A stretch of 64,000 nt of DNA from an uncultured Pelagibacteraceae bacterium (GCA_902524345.1 CABZCX010000001.1:191001-255000); one strand, 5' to 3'. Counted from the stretch's first letter, positions 38,169-46,596 are shown. Made by a program: numbers and translations. The notes: a model not told the origin generated them from the sequence alone.

Positions 38169-38299
38169 TGAAAAAAGAAAATCTTCCATCTAAAATATGC
38201 ATCGTTTGTAAAAGACCTTTCAATTGGCGAAGAAAATGGAAGCTAAATTGGGACAGAGTTAAGTATTGCTCAAAAAGATGTTCTAGCAAAAAAATATGA
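38168..38299 (+). CDS. DUF2256 zinc-ribbon-like small protein
   Basis: The 43-residue protein starts at GTG 38168, whose G is the last base of the photolyase TAG, and ends in TGA overlapping the next ATG. It has CIVCKRPFNWRRKW, then NWDRVKYCSKRC: a CxxC...CxxxC set that fits DUF2256. DUF2256 genes are commonly found beside DPRP photolyases. The function is unknown; metal binding is likely. Confidence 0.88.
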   Translation: MKKENLPSKICIVCKRPFNWRRKWKLNWDRVKYCSKRCSSKKI

Positions 38300-38829
38300 A
38301 CTTAGAAAAATACAAATGGAAAAGTAGAATTTTACTTGTTTCTACACCAAGTTATAAGGATAGAATTTATCTAGAGGCGAAAAAAATATATCAAGCTAAA
38401 ATAAAAGATTTTCATAAAAGATTTGTAAAATTAATTTGTAAAATTAATAAGCAAGAAAAATCATCAATTGATTTAATTGGTTTTGATGGCAAATCTAAAA
38501 AGAAGATGAATAACCTTAATCTTAAAACAATTTTTAAAATTATAGACAAAATGCCATTAAGTAAAAGATCTAAAACTATAAATTTGTCGCTGTATTCAGA
38601 TTATAATCCTAAAACTACTACTCATGGGTTAGGATTCAAAAACAAGGAAAAAGCTCTTTACACAGTTAGAACTATTAAAAATCGTCCAATTAAGTATCAG
38701 GTAAACGTTATTGCAACCATGCTGGGTAGAGCAAAGAACCATCCTAACAAAACTAGGAATATGGAGGATGCTATAAAGATATTTGGTGATTGGATGAAAA
38801 AGTATAAAAGTAAAAAAAATGAAAATTAA
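38296..38829 (+). CDS. DUF4174-like protein with conserved C-terminal module
   Basis: The 177-residue cytoplasmic protein has two parts. Residues 1-70 resemble DUF4174 (KWKSRILLVSTPSYKDRIYL, then SIDLIGFDGKSKK), a thioredoxin-like module. Residues 95-172 form a second conserved-looking region with THGLGFKNKEKAL, VIATMLGRAKNHPNKT and MEDAIKIFGDWMKKYK. There are no Cys in a redox arrangement. It is translationally coupled on both sides (4-bp and 11-bp overlaps) within the photolyase operon. Confidence 0.7.
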   Translation: MNLEKYKWKSRILLVSTPSYKDRIYLEAKKIYQAKIKDFHKRFVKLICKINKQEKSSIDLIGFDGKSKKKMNNLNLKTIFKIIDKMPLSKRSKTINLSLYSDYNPKTTTHGLGFKNKEKALYTVRTIKNRPIKYQVNVIATMLGRAKNHPNKTRNMEDAIKIFGDWMKKYKSKKNEN

Positions 38830-40261
38830 AATAATTAATTATTTAAAGAAATTAGTAGTTTTGTTTTTTCTATTAATCCCAAACAATCTGAATGCTGATT
38901 TTTTTGAGGATATAACAAGCCAAATTGTTGATAATCCTAAAAGACTTAGTTATGGAGTTTCCGTCACCGATGTAAATCAAGATGGAAAATTTGATTTTAT
39001 AGTTACTGGATTTGGTTATCTGAATTTGGCTTTATCATATGAGAATGGAAAACTGATTAATATTGTGAATCAAAAAAAATTTTCGGATGAATTTAGAAGA
39101 ACAATTGGTGTCGCTGCATGTGATATGGATAAAGATGGATATGAGGAAATATATTTTCTCAACACTGATACGTACAGTGGAACAAAAAAATATTCAGATA
39201 GACTTATAGATTTAGAGAAGGGTAATTTTATTGATTTATTTGAAATTGAGAAAAATCAAAAAGATCTCAATTTAACTGCTGGGAGGTCAGTTGTTTGTGT
39301 TGATAGAAAAGGAAACGGCAATTATGGTGTATATGTTGCTAACTACGGAGGACCCACAAGATACTACGAATATAATGATGACATAATAGTCGATAAATCT
39401 GTTCAATTAAATCTGTCGAAAGTTACAGGTGGACGTGCTGTCGTAGCTGGACACATCATTTCTGATAAAATTGATATATTTGCAGCCAATGAGAGAGGAG
39501 CAAATTTTTTATACAAAAATGACGAGGGTAAATTTTTAGATGTTGCATACGAATATAGAGTTCAAGACGTCCTTCAAAATGGGAGAGGTACAACTTTGTC
39601 AGATATTTATTATCGAGGAAGACTTGATATTTTAAATGGAAATTGGGGAGGATTTCACAGAGCATATGTACTTAAAAATGATATTTTTGAAGATATAGCA
39701 AAGCCACCTTTTGATGAGCCGTCAAGAATAAGAACTGTTATTTCAGCTGATTTAGATAATGATGGTTACGACGAAATATTCTTGAATAATATTGGTGAAC
39801 CGAACAAACTTTTTAGAATTTTAGAGAATGGTTTGATAAAACAAATACCCTTAGATATTGGTTTAGAACCAGATGGATATGGAACTGGAGCAGCAGTTGC
39901 TGACATAGATAACGACGGCATATTAGAATTATTAGTTTCCCACGGAGAAAGCAGAGATCAGCCATTGTCTTTGTATAAAGCAAAGGTGAATCCTCAACAC
40001 AAATATTTAAGGATTAAACCGCTAAATAAATATGGGGCACCCGCAAGAGGAGCAACAGTAACATTGATTTCAAATTTAAGAAAACATTCAAAAACAATTG
40101 ACTCTGGTTCAGGGTATCTATGTCAAATGGAACCAGTAGCTCATTATGGTATTAGAAAAAACGAAAAGAATATAAAAATAGAGGTTAGATGGACAAATGG
40201 AAAAACTAAAATGATCTCGGTAAAAAATCTAAACCAAACAATTACTTTAAAACAAAAATAA
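38819..40261 (+). CDS. exported FG-GAP/VCBS repeat protein with ASPIC/UnbV domain (CRTAC1-like)
   Basis: The 480-residue protein has a signal peptide (about 1-26, ending NLNA). It is a beta-propeller with calcium-binding repeats DVNQDGKFDF, DMDKDGYEEI, DLDNDGYDEI and DIDNDGILEL. A C-terminal ASPIC/UnbV-like part follows (YLRIKPLNKYGAPARGATV...GSGYLCQMEPVAHYGI). The family is extracellular and binds calcium; its role is unknown. It overlaps the DUF4174-like gene by 11 bp and is the last gene of the photolyase operon. Confidence 0.9.
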   Translation: MKIKIINYLKKLVVLFFLLIPNNLNADFFEDITSQIVDNPKRLSYGVSVTDVNQDGKFDFIVTGFGYLNLALSYENGKLINIVNQKKFSDEFRRTIGVAACDMDKDGYEEIYFLNTDTYSGTKKYSDRLIDLEKGNFIDLFEIEKNQKDLNLTAGRSVVCVDRKGNGNYGVYVANYGGPTRYYEYNDDIIVDKSVQLNLSKVTGGRAVVAGHIISDKIDIFAANERGANFLYKNDEGKFLDVAYEYRVQDVLQNGRGTTLSDIYYRGRLDILNGNWGGFHRAYVLKNDIFEDIAKPPFDEPSRIRTVISADLDNDGYDEIFLNNIGEPNKLFRILENGLIKQIPLDIGLEPDGYGTGAAVADIDNDGILELLVSHGESRDQPLSLYKAKVNPQHKYLRIKPLNKYGAPARGATVTLISNLRKHSKTIDSGSGYLCQMEPVAHYGIRKNEKNIKIEVRWTNGKTKMISVKNLNQTITLKQK

Positions 40262-40735
40262 CTAGTTTAAGGGCTGAAGAACTCTATTTATAAAATGGAT
40301 TATACCATTAGAAGTTTCAACATCAGCAGTTACAACTTCAGCTTCATTTATATAAACTATACCATTAACTTTTTTTATAGTTATTTCTTCACCATTAATT
40401 GCTTTGAGTTTAATCTCACCTGCAACTTCTGAAGAAGGAATTTTTTTTGAAAAAACGTGTCGTCCTAAAATATTTACAAGTTTATCTTTGTTTTCCTCTC
40501 TCAACAGACCATAATATGTTTGTGCACTAATTGCTGCAAATGCGTCATCTAAAGGTGCAAAAACAGTAAATGGTCCTTCACCTTTTAAATTCTCACTTAA
40601 TCCTGATTTCATTAAGGTTTCGTTTAATTTTGTAAATTTACCGGTTTCGTTTAATTTATCAATTACATTTCCAAATGTTATCGATGGGATAATCATCATG
40701 GCAAGTGTTAAAAAAATTATGTGAAATTTTTTCAT
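40262..40735 (-). CDS. fasciclin (FAS1) domain protein, exported
   Basis: The 157-residue protein has a signal peptide (1-22) and one FAS1 domain: FTKLNETLMKSGL, GPFTVFAPLDDAFAAI (H1 box) and NGIIHFINRVLQP (H2 box). FAS1 domains mediate adhesion or protein contacts. Bacterial single-FAS1 genes often lie in singlet-oxygen / light-stress gene sets with photolyases. It abuts the end of the convergent CRTAC1-like gene and is divergent from the next gene across 83 bp. Confidence 0.93.
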   Translation of the reverse strand: MKKFHIIFLTLAMMIIPSITFGNVIDKLNETGKFTKLNETLMKSGLSENLKGEGPFTVFAPLDDAFAAISAQTYYGLLREENKDKLVNILGRHVFSKKIPSSEVAGEIKLKAINGEEITIKKVNGIVYINEAEVVTADVETSNGIIHFINRVLQPLN

Positions 40736-40818
40736 TGGACTTTAATAACTTTAAATTTATAATTTGAAAGTAAATTAAGTGCGACAAATAATAAAAATTT
40801 TTTAAATTAATTAAATTA

Positions 40819-41520
40819 ATGAATTTTTCAAAAGCTATCTTTAGATTTGTAATTATTTTTATCCTTAATTTATCTTTTTCCAATATTTCAAATTCAGTGG
40901 AAAAAAATTATTATAAAGATTTGATAACAGATTGGTCTAGAATATTTCCTGACAGCAACAGAAATGCTGCTGGTCCAAAATTCTTCAAATATATAATTGA
41001 TAAAGACATAAATTATGAAGATTTCATCGAATACAACAAACTTTATTGTGCTGTTTCTGGTTCATTGATTGATCCCAATAGTGACCCTGATTTTTTATTT
41101 ATTAGTGAGAGAGGAACCAAAAATAAAATTTGTGGTAATTACTATAAATGTTGTATTCCGTGTTCTTGTGATATTATGAAATATTCTGAAGTTGAAAGGA
41201 TGAAATATAAATTTAAAGACGGCATCAAGGAGTTTTTTGTTTTTACAATTAAAAATCCCTGCAACAAAGAAGATTTTCCAAATAGGGTTAATAAAGATTA
41301 TTTTTGTGTTGGAGAGAAAATAAATAATAAACAGGTTCATGATTTAAATGGCCGAATAGTAATTGGTTTATTGCATAACGGTAAAAGCTGCAGAAAAGAT
41401 GAGATAGATTTTGTAAAAAGTCATCAGATAACTGGTAGATTTTGTGAATTTAGAAATAATACACCCATAGAGAATTTAGAGGCAGGCATGGGTGATATTT
41501 TTATTAAACTTGCGAGATAA
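40819..41520 (+). CDS. uncharacterised exported Cys-rich protein
   Basis: The 233-residue protein has a signal peptide (about 1-25). A Cys cluster lies near 108-120 (CGNYYKCCIPCSCD), with further Cys in LYCAVSG, NPCNKED, DYFCVGE, GKSCRKD and RFCEF. The even, spread Cys suggest disulfides or metal binding in the periplasm. The IPCSCD and VIGLLHNGKSC parts look strongly constrained, as in a real family, but I cannot name it. It precedes a small membrane protein by 5 bp. Confidence 0.75.
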   Translation: MNFSKAIFRFVIIFILNLSFSNISNSVEKNYYKDLITDWSRIFPDSNRNAAGPKFFKYIIDKDINYEDFIEYNKLYCAVSGSLIDPNSDPDFLFISERGTKNKICGNYYKCCIPCSCDIMKYSEVERMKYKFKDGIKEFFVFTIKNPCNKEDFPNRVNKDYFCVGEKINNKQVHDLNGRIVIGLLHNGKSCRKDEIDFVKSHQITGRFCEFRNNTPIENLEAGMGDIFIKLAR

Positions 41521-41525
41521 AAATT

Positions 41526-41747
41526 ATGGATAATAAGATTTTTGAATGGGCAGGAGTTATAACAGCAATATTATATTCATTATTCGTAGCTATGAATATT
41601 GGTATTGAATTTTTTGGTTTTTGCTTATTACTTTTGTCTGCAATTTTAATTGGAATTTGGGCGTATAGAGGTGGTCATAGAGGAATATTATTTTTACAAT
41701 TCTTTTACGCAACAGCAGGAATTATCGGAATGTTTAGGTGGTTTTAA
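41526..41747 (+). CDS. small membrane protein, unknown
   Basis: The 73-residue protein has two or three hydrophobic segments (about 9-26, 28-45, 54-71) and a short basic loop (YRGGHRG). It is probably cotranscribed with the Cys-rich exported protein. Its stop overlaps the convergent photolyase-like gene by 4 bp. Nothing in the sequence shows a function. Confidence 0.68.
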   Translation: MDNKIFEWAGVITAILYSLFVAMNIGIEFFGFCLLLLSAILIGIWAYRGGHRGILFLQFFYATAGIIGMFRWF

Positions 41748-42883
41748 TTGAAAGTTGAAATTATTTTTGGAATATAATTTTTAAAATTAAAAAAACCTTT
41801 GTTGCAATATTGCCAAGAATACTGATCAAGTTTTCTATATAAAAAAGTTATTTTTGAGTTATTTAAATTTAAATAATCTAAGTTTTCACCAACCGAGGGA
41901 TATAAACCATAACAGTTTTGAATATCTTTTATTTCACTTATACTGATCATCTCATAATCAATAGACTTAGCTTTTAACCTTTGTTTTTGGTCTTCAATTA
42001 AAAGAGATTTAAATTTTACAACTTTTTCACCCAGCTTAATAGATCTATTATCATTTCCATTTGAAATTAAATAAATTTTTTTAAATTTGTAATTTTGAAA
42101 ATCAGTAATTTCAAAAGAAAGATTGTTATCAAAAATTAATAGACTTTTATCTTCAATATTTTGAGGATTACTAAAATCTTGTTTTATTATTGAGTAAGTT
42201 TTTTCAGATATTTTTGGAGGAGCATTTTCATTTAATTTAATGTTATTGAACCTGTTAGCAGTGAATTTTTTAATGTTCCATTCGCTCGCCAAATAATGTT
42301 TTCCTTGTGTTTGAACTCCAGCAACCCATCTCCATCCAAGAGTATTGGATGCAGCATCGCCGTCATATAGATGTTGCATAAAAAATTCTGCACCTAATTG
42401 CCAAGGTAATTCTAGAGTAAAAATCCAAATACTGGCGAACCACATCCTTGTATGATTATGTAAATAATTATTTTCTTTTAGTTCGATTACCCATTGATTA
42501 AAGCAATCTATCTTTGTTTTTCCTTCAATTGCATTTTTATAATTTTGATTATTTTTTAAATTTTCCTTAATTTTAATTAATTCTGTTAAATAATCTGACC
42601 AAACATTTGGTCTTAATTCTAGCCAGCCCTTCCAATATGTGCGCCATAATACTTCTTGTATAAATTTTTCATTTTTTGAAAAAGAAAATTTACCTAGAGA
42701 TTTTTTAATGATCTCTTGTTCATTAACAATTCCATGAGTAATATATGGTGACAAACAAGAAACATTTGATCTTTTATCTGGACCAAAATCAAAATTTCTA
42801 AGCTTTGAATATTCTGCAAGATTGTTTTCAACAAAACTTTCTAATCGATCTAAGGCCTTAGCCCTTGAGGGTTCAAAATTCAT
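41744..42883 (-). CDS. photolyase-like FAD-binding protein with apparently permuted domains
   Basis: The 379-residue protein begins directly with the helical FAD-binding half of photolyases: SCLSPYITHG (42-51), EVLWRTYWKGW (77-87), LHNHTRMWFASIW (141-153), YDGDAASNTLGWRW (173-186, with the FAD-contacting DxDxxxN) and AGVQTQGKHYLASEWN. The usual N-terminal antenna domain is missing. Residues 245-375 instead form an alpha/beta-like domain (SLLIFDNNLSF, KIYLISNGND, LKAKSIDYEMISISEI) that may be the antenna domain moved to the C-terminus. It follows the PsiE-like gene by 6 bp. Confidence 0.85.
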   Translation of the reverse strand: MNFEPSRAKALDRLESFVENNLAEYSKLRNFDFGPDKRSNVSCLSPYITHGIVNEQEIIKKSLGKFSFSKNEKFIQEVLWRTYWKGWLELRPNVWSDYLTELIKIKENLKNNQNYKNAIEGKTKIDCFNQWVIELKENNYLHNHTRMWFASIWIFTLELPWQLGAEFFMQHLYDGDAASNTLGWRWVAGVQTQGKHYLASEWNIKKFTANRFNNIKLNENAPPKISEKTYSIIKQDFSNPQNIEDKSLLIFDNNLSFEITDFQNYKFKKIYLISNGNDNRSIKLGEKVVKFKSLLIEDQKQRLKAKSIDYEMISISEIKDIQNCYGLYPSVGENLDYLNLNNSKITFLYRKLDQYSWQYCNKGFFNFKNYIPKIISTFN

Positions 42884-42889
42884 TAAAAA

Positions 42890-43270
42890 CTATTTAGATT
42901 TTTTTTTCTTAAGACCTAATTTATCACTATGTCTTAATCTCAAGATTACAATTGCACCAGCAATTAGAACTATTGCAACTGCCTCATAAACTAATGCAGT
43001 AGGGTCCATCTCTTTACCTTGAAGAATAATAAATCGAGCAAGCGCAGTAATTGCTATTAGTAGTGGCAATGTAATACTGATTGATTGTTGGTTCCAAAAA
43101 ACTCTAACCATTGCAAGAACTTCTAAATAAAGAAACATTAATAACAAGTCAGCTAATGTTACAGACATGTTTTGATACATTTTATAAATTTCAATACCTA
43201 CAGCAATTACTGTACTTATTAAAATAATACACATTAGTATAAGTTGTAAATTCTTAGCTATTTTTTCCAT
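42890..43270 (-). CDS. PsiE-like membrane protein
   Basis: The 126-residue protein has four membrane helices (about 8-28, 38-55, 67-83, 93-110). ADLLLMFLYLEVLAMVRVFW followed by ITALARFIILQ is the PsiE-family core. In E. coli PsiE is phosphate-starvation induced; its role is unknown. The tail is Lys-rich. The start overlaps the stop of the upstream membrane protein by one base, and the photolyase-like gene follows, so these three form an operon. Confidence 0.87.
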   Translation of the reverse strand: MEKIAKNLQLILMCIILISTVIAVGIEIYKMYQNMSVTLADLLLMFLYLEVLAMVRVFWNQQSISITLPLLIAITALARFIILQGKEMDPTALVYEAVAIVLIAGAIVILRLRHSDKLGLKKKKSK

Positions 43271-43722
43271 TATTTGTCCTTACTAAATGGCAACCATTTT
43301 TCAAACACTGATTTTGATGGACCATCATATGGAATAGTATACGAGTTAGTATTTGTTAAAACTTCTATACCCTTAGAAAAAACAAAAATAAATACTATAA
43401 CAAATACAATAACCATAATTTTAAATGGATCAAAATTTTTTGTTTGAAAGACACTGGTCGATTTTTCTTCAGCTTTATGGAATTGTTTGAATGTCATATA
43501 GACTGCAAATATAAGACCAACATGAGCTAAGTATGTTCCAGCCCAGCCAAAAGCAAAAGTTGTATATGAAAATACATACAAACTAAATACTGTTGTCCAT
43601 ATAAAACTTAGGACTAATAATATTTGTAATCTAACAGCCTTAGGTAGAGATCTTAAATCATTCTTACTGTCATCAAACAATATATTGGCTGAGTCTTGCA
43701 TCCATTTTTTTAAATTGTCCAT
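43270..43722 (-). CDS. membrane protein, unknown
   Basis: The 150-residue protein has an amphipathic N-terminus and three membrane helices (about 31-52, 57-78, 100-120). The HVGLIFAVYMTFKQFHK segment is notable. No family is recognised; the N-terminal half recalls the membrane-facing start of TRAP fused permeases, but this is weak. It is the first gene of the operon with the PsiE-like and photolyase-like genes. Confidence 0.68.
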   Translation of the reverse strand: MDNLKKWMQDSANILFDDSKNDLRSLPKAVRLQILLVLSFIWTTVFSLYVFSYTTFAFGWAGTYLAHVGLIFAVYMTFKQFHKAEEKSTSVFQTKNFDPFKIMVIVFVIVFIFVFSKGIEVLTNTNSYTIPYDGPSKSVFEKWLPFSKDK

Positions 43723-43745
43723 AAAACTAAGTTATGTTTTTTTTC

Positions 43746-43776
43746 AGAATTGACAATGTAAAAAATTGTCAATTTT
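43746..43776. repeat. perfect 10-bp inverted repeat downstream of argG
   Basis: AATTGACAAT (43748-43757) pairs with ATTGTCAATT (43765-43774) around a 7-nt loop. On the plus strand it is followed by TTT, but on the minus strand, where argG and the next gene run, no U-tract follows. It could be a processing hairpin or an operator rather than a classic terminator. Confidence 0.55.
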
Positions 43777-43783
43777 TCTTGAG

Positions 43784-44968
43784 TTATCTTAATTTTTTTT
43801 TATGAAAATTTATAAATTTTTCAACGTTAGATTTATTGAAGGATTTATTTTCCTCAAATGAAACCTTTTTCATTGAATATGCTTTACTTTTTGTAATTCT
43901 TGATTGAATAATTATATTTCCTTTATAAAGCTTAAGTTTTACAGTTCCATTTACTTTATTTCTTTTGAGATCGACAATTTTTTGAAGTTCAAATCTCTCT
44001 TTTGAAAACCAATATCCATTGTAAATTAATTCTGCATATCTAGACATGATGGAATCTTTTTTATGCATTGTGTTTTTATCTAATGTTACAGACTCTATAG
44101 CTCTATGTGCATAAATAAGAAGTGTACCACCAGGTGTTTCATAAACTCCTCTAGATTTTATACCAATAAATCTATTCTCAACCAAATCAACTCTTCCAAT
44201 ACCATTTTTACCAGCTATTAAATTAAGTTTTGTTAAAATTTTCTTAGGATTATATTTTTTTCCATTAATACCAACTGGGTCTCCATTTTTAAAATTTATG
44301 GATATAAATGTGGGTTTATTAGGAGCTTTTTCTGCAGAAACTGTTCTTTGAAAAATAATTTCTGGAGCAGAATTTTTTGGATTTTCTAAAACTTTTCCCT
44401 CTGTAGATGTATGAAACAAATTATCATCAACAGAAAAAGGTGCGGAACCCACTTTATCTTTAGGTATTGGTATTTTGTGTTTTTTTGCATATTTAATAAG
44501 ATCAGTTCTAGATCTTAATTTCCAAATTCTCCAGGGTGCTATGATCTTAATCTTTGGACCAAAATAATGATAGCCAAGCTCAAATCTGACTTGATCATTT
44601 CCTTTACCGGTGGCTCCATGAGATACTGCATATGCTTTATATTTTTTTGCAATTCTTATTTGATCTTTTGCTATTAAAGGTCTTGCAATTGAGGTACCCA
44701 ATAAATATACACCCTCATAGATCGCGTGACCTCTGATCATCGGAAAGACATAATCTTTAACAAAAATATTTTTTAAGTCTTTAATTATAATATTTTTTAC
44801 CCCAAATTTTTTTGCATTTTTGATTATCTTTTTTTTATCTATCTCTTGACCAATATCAGCCGTGTAACATATTACTTCGGCATTGTAATTTTCTTGAAGC
44901 CATTTGAGTATTATGGAGGTATCTAGTCCTCCAGAATAAGCTAGTACAATTCTTCTCTTTTGTGTCAT
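43784..44968 (-). CDS. argG: argininosuccinate synthase
   Basis: The 394-residue enzyme joins citrulline and aspartate using ATP. AYSGGLDTSIIL (residues 10-21) is the PP-motif, and YAVSHGATGKGNDQVRFELGY (split) and APWRIWKLRSR are family signatures. The downstream substrate-binding region SPYSVDDNL-like (APFSVDDNLFH) is present. It starts 3 bp after the IalB-like gene on the same strand. Confidence 0.97.
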   Translation of the reverse strand: MTQKRRIVLAYSGGLDTSIILKWLQENYNAEVICYTADIGQEIDKKKIIKNAKKFGVKNIIIKDLKNIFVKDYVFPMIRGHAIYEGVYLLGTSIARPLIAKDQIRIAKKYKAYAVSHGATGKGNDQVRFELGYHYFGPKIKIIAPWRIWKLRSRTDLIKYAKKHKIPIPKDKVGSAPFSVDDNLFHTSTEGKVLENPKNSAPEIIFQRTVSAEKAPNKPTFISINFKNGDPVGINGKKYNPKKILTKLNLIAGKNGIGRVDLVENRFIGIKSRGVYETPGGTLLIYAHRAIESVTLDKNTMHKKDSIMSRYAELIYNGYWFSKERFELQKIVDLKRNKVNGTVKLKLYKGNIIIQSRITKSKAYSMKKVSFEENKSFNKSNVEKFINFHKKKLR

Positions 44969-44971
44969 TAA

Positions 44972-45484
44972 CTAACTACAAGCTTTTTTCGCTGTGTTAT
45001 AAGCTTTAGTAAAACCTAATAATGAATAATGATCAATTGTTTGAGAACCTTTTTCGTTATAACCAGTAACCATAATTCTAGAACCTTTTTTCATAACTCT
45101 AACCATTATTTTTTCTTTTTTATTACTGGTCATCCAAGCAAAACCTTGTTGTTTGATATCAAATTTAAATTTGTTATTTCCAGATGTTGCAAGAACACTA
45201 TTATTTTTATTAAATTCATATCCAGCAGTAGTACTTATTTCATTAGTAATTTTTTCACCTGGTCTGAATGTAACAAACAGCCTTGCATCTCTTTTACTTG
45301 TTTTTGGAGATTGTAAAATTGGTGAGGATTGAGCAAAACAAACTTTACCCGATGTTTCTGCTAGCACTATGGTTTCCCAATCTTTATATTTTCCAATTTT
45401 TTTAAGATCTTCAGCTAGGGTTTTTGTAATTGAAAAAAAGATAAAAAATAAAGACAATAATAAAGTTTTTTTAATTATGGGCAT
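44972..45484 (-). CDS. invasion-associated locus B (IalB)-like periplasmic protein
   Basis: The 170-residue protein has a signal peptide (1-24, ending TLAE) and the IalB pattern: YKDWETIV, KVCFAQSSPILQSP, LFVTFRPGEK, AGYEF, a conserved FAWM, a middle MKKGSRIMVTGYNEKGSQTIDHYSLLGF (split) and a terminal Cys. The family is common in alphaproteobacteria; free-living members have no known invasion role. It overlaps the aldo/keto reductase gene by 10 bp. Confidence 0.9.
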   Translation of the reverse strand: MPIIKKTLLLSLFFIFFSITKTLAEDLKKIGKYKDWETIVLAETSGKVCFAQSSPILQSPKTSKRDARLFVTFRPGEKITNEISTTAGYEFNKNNSVLATSGNNKFKFDIKQQGFAWMTSNKKEKIMVRVMKKGSRIMVTGYNEKGSQTIDHYSLLGFTKAYNTAKKACS

Positions 45485-46515
45485 GGGTTTGGGTATTTTT
45501 TTTGAATATTATTAATTTCATTTAGTATTTCACTTGATAGAGTTACATTTACACTTTCTATATTTGTTTTCAACTGTTCCATTGTCGTTGCTCCAATAAT
45601 TACACTTGTTACAAAAGGCTGAATCTCACAAAATTTTAAAGCCATTTGGGTAAAATCAACATTAAATTTTTTTGATATTTTGTAATATTCCTCAATAGCG
45701 TTTTGACCATTTTCATTTTTATATCTTGTAAAATCTTTAAATAGTTTCATTCTTGATTTTTCAGGTAATTTATTATTCCTATATTTTCCTGTTAAGTAAC
45801 CGAATGCTAATGGCGAATAGGCTAACAATCCACTTTTCTCTCTCACTGAAATTTCAGCTAATCCAACTTCATAGGACCTATTGAGTAAATTATAAGGGTT
45901 TTGAACTGACATCATTTTGGGAAGATTTTTTAATTTAGAGATTTCAAGAAATTTTGATAAACCCCATGCCGTTTCGTTAGACAAACCTACATATCTAATT
46001 TTTCCCTGCTTAATAAAATTTTCTAGACTTTCAAGTATTTCCTCAAATGGTGTCCAGTCATTATCGTTTTCATCGTGCTCATAACCATGTTTCCCAAAAA
46101 AATTAGTATTTCTCTCAGGCCAATGAAGTTGATATAAATCTATATAGTCCGTCTTTAATCTTTTAAGACTTTCTTCTAAAGCATCTGAAATTTTCTTTTT
46201 TCCAAAATTATTTCCACCACCCCGAATATATTTATTTGAGGTATTTCCACAGACTTTTGTAGCAATTACAACTTTGTCTCTTTTATTTGTTTTTTTAAAC
46301 CAATTTCCAATTATTCTTTCTGTTTCACCGTAAGTTTCTTTTCTCATGGGAATCGAATAAATTTCTGCTGTATCCCAAAAGTTTACCCCATGATCTAATG
46401 CCCAGTCCATTTGCTCGAAACCTTCTTCTTCCGTATTTTGTTCTCCCCAGGTCATTGTACCGAGACAAATTGTACTAACGTCAAGATCAGTATTACCTAA
46501 TTTTTTGTAATTCAT
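45475..46515 (-). CDS. aldo/keto reductase, Tas-like
   Basis: The 346-residue NADPH-dependent reductase fold shows catalytic Asp and Tyr in FWDTAEIYS, Lys in VIATKVCG and His in LYQLHWPE. C-terminal cofactor-binding SVIIGATTMEQLKTN is present. The GTMTWGEQNTEEEGFEQMDWA start (split) matches the Tas subgroup. The substrate is unknown. It leads a minus-strand run with the IalB-like gene and argG, divergent from the BI-1 gene. Confidence 0.93.
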   Translation of the reverse strand: MNYKKLGNTDLDVSTICLGTMTWGEQNTEEEGFEQMDWALDHGVNFWDTAEIYSIPMRKETYGETERIIGNWFKKTNKRDKVVIATKVCGNTSNKYIRGGGNNFGKKKISDALEESLKRLKTDYIDLYQLHWPERNTNFFGKHGYEHDENDNDWTPFEEILESLENFIKQGKIRYVGLSNETAWGLSKFLEISKLKNLPKMMSVQNPYNLLNRSYEVGLAEISVREKSGLLAYSPLAFGYLTGKYRNNKLPEKSRMKLFKDFTRYKNENGQNAIEEYYKISKKFNVDFTQMALKFCEIQPFVTSVIIGATTMEQLKTNIESVNVTLSSEILNEINNIQKKYPNPCP

Positions 46516-46596
46516 TGTGGTTTTAAAGTGTTAATATTTATTAATCTTTTAAGGTATCTTGAATAATTAGTAAAAGACTATATATCTATAGCAATT

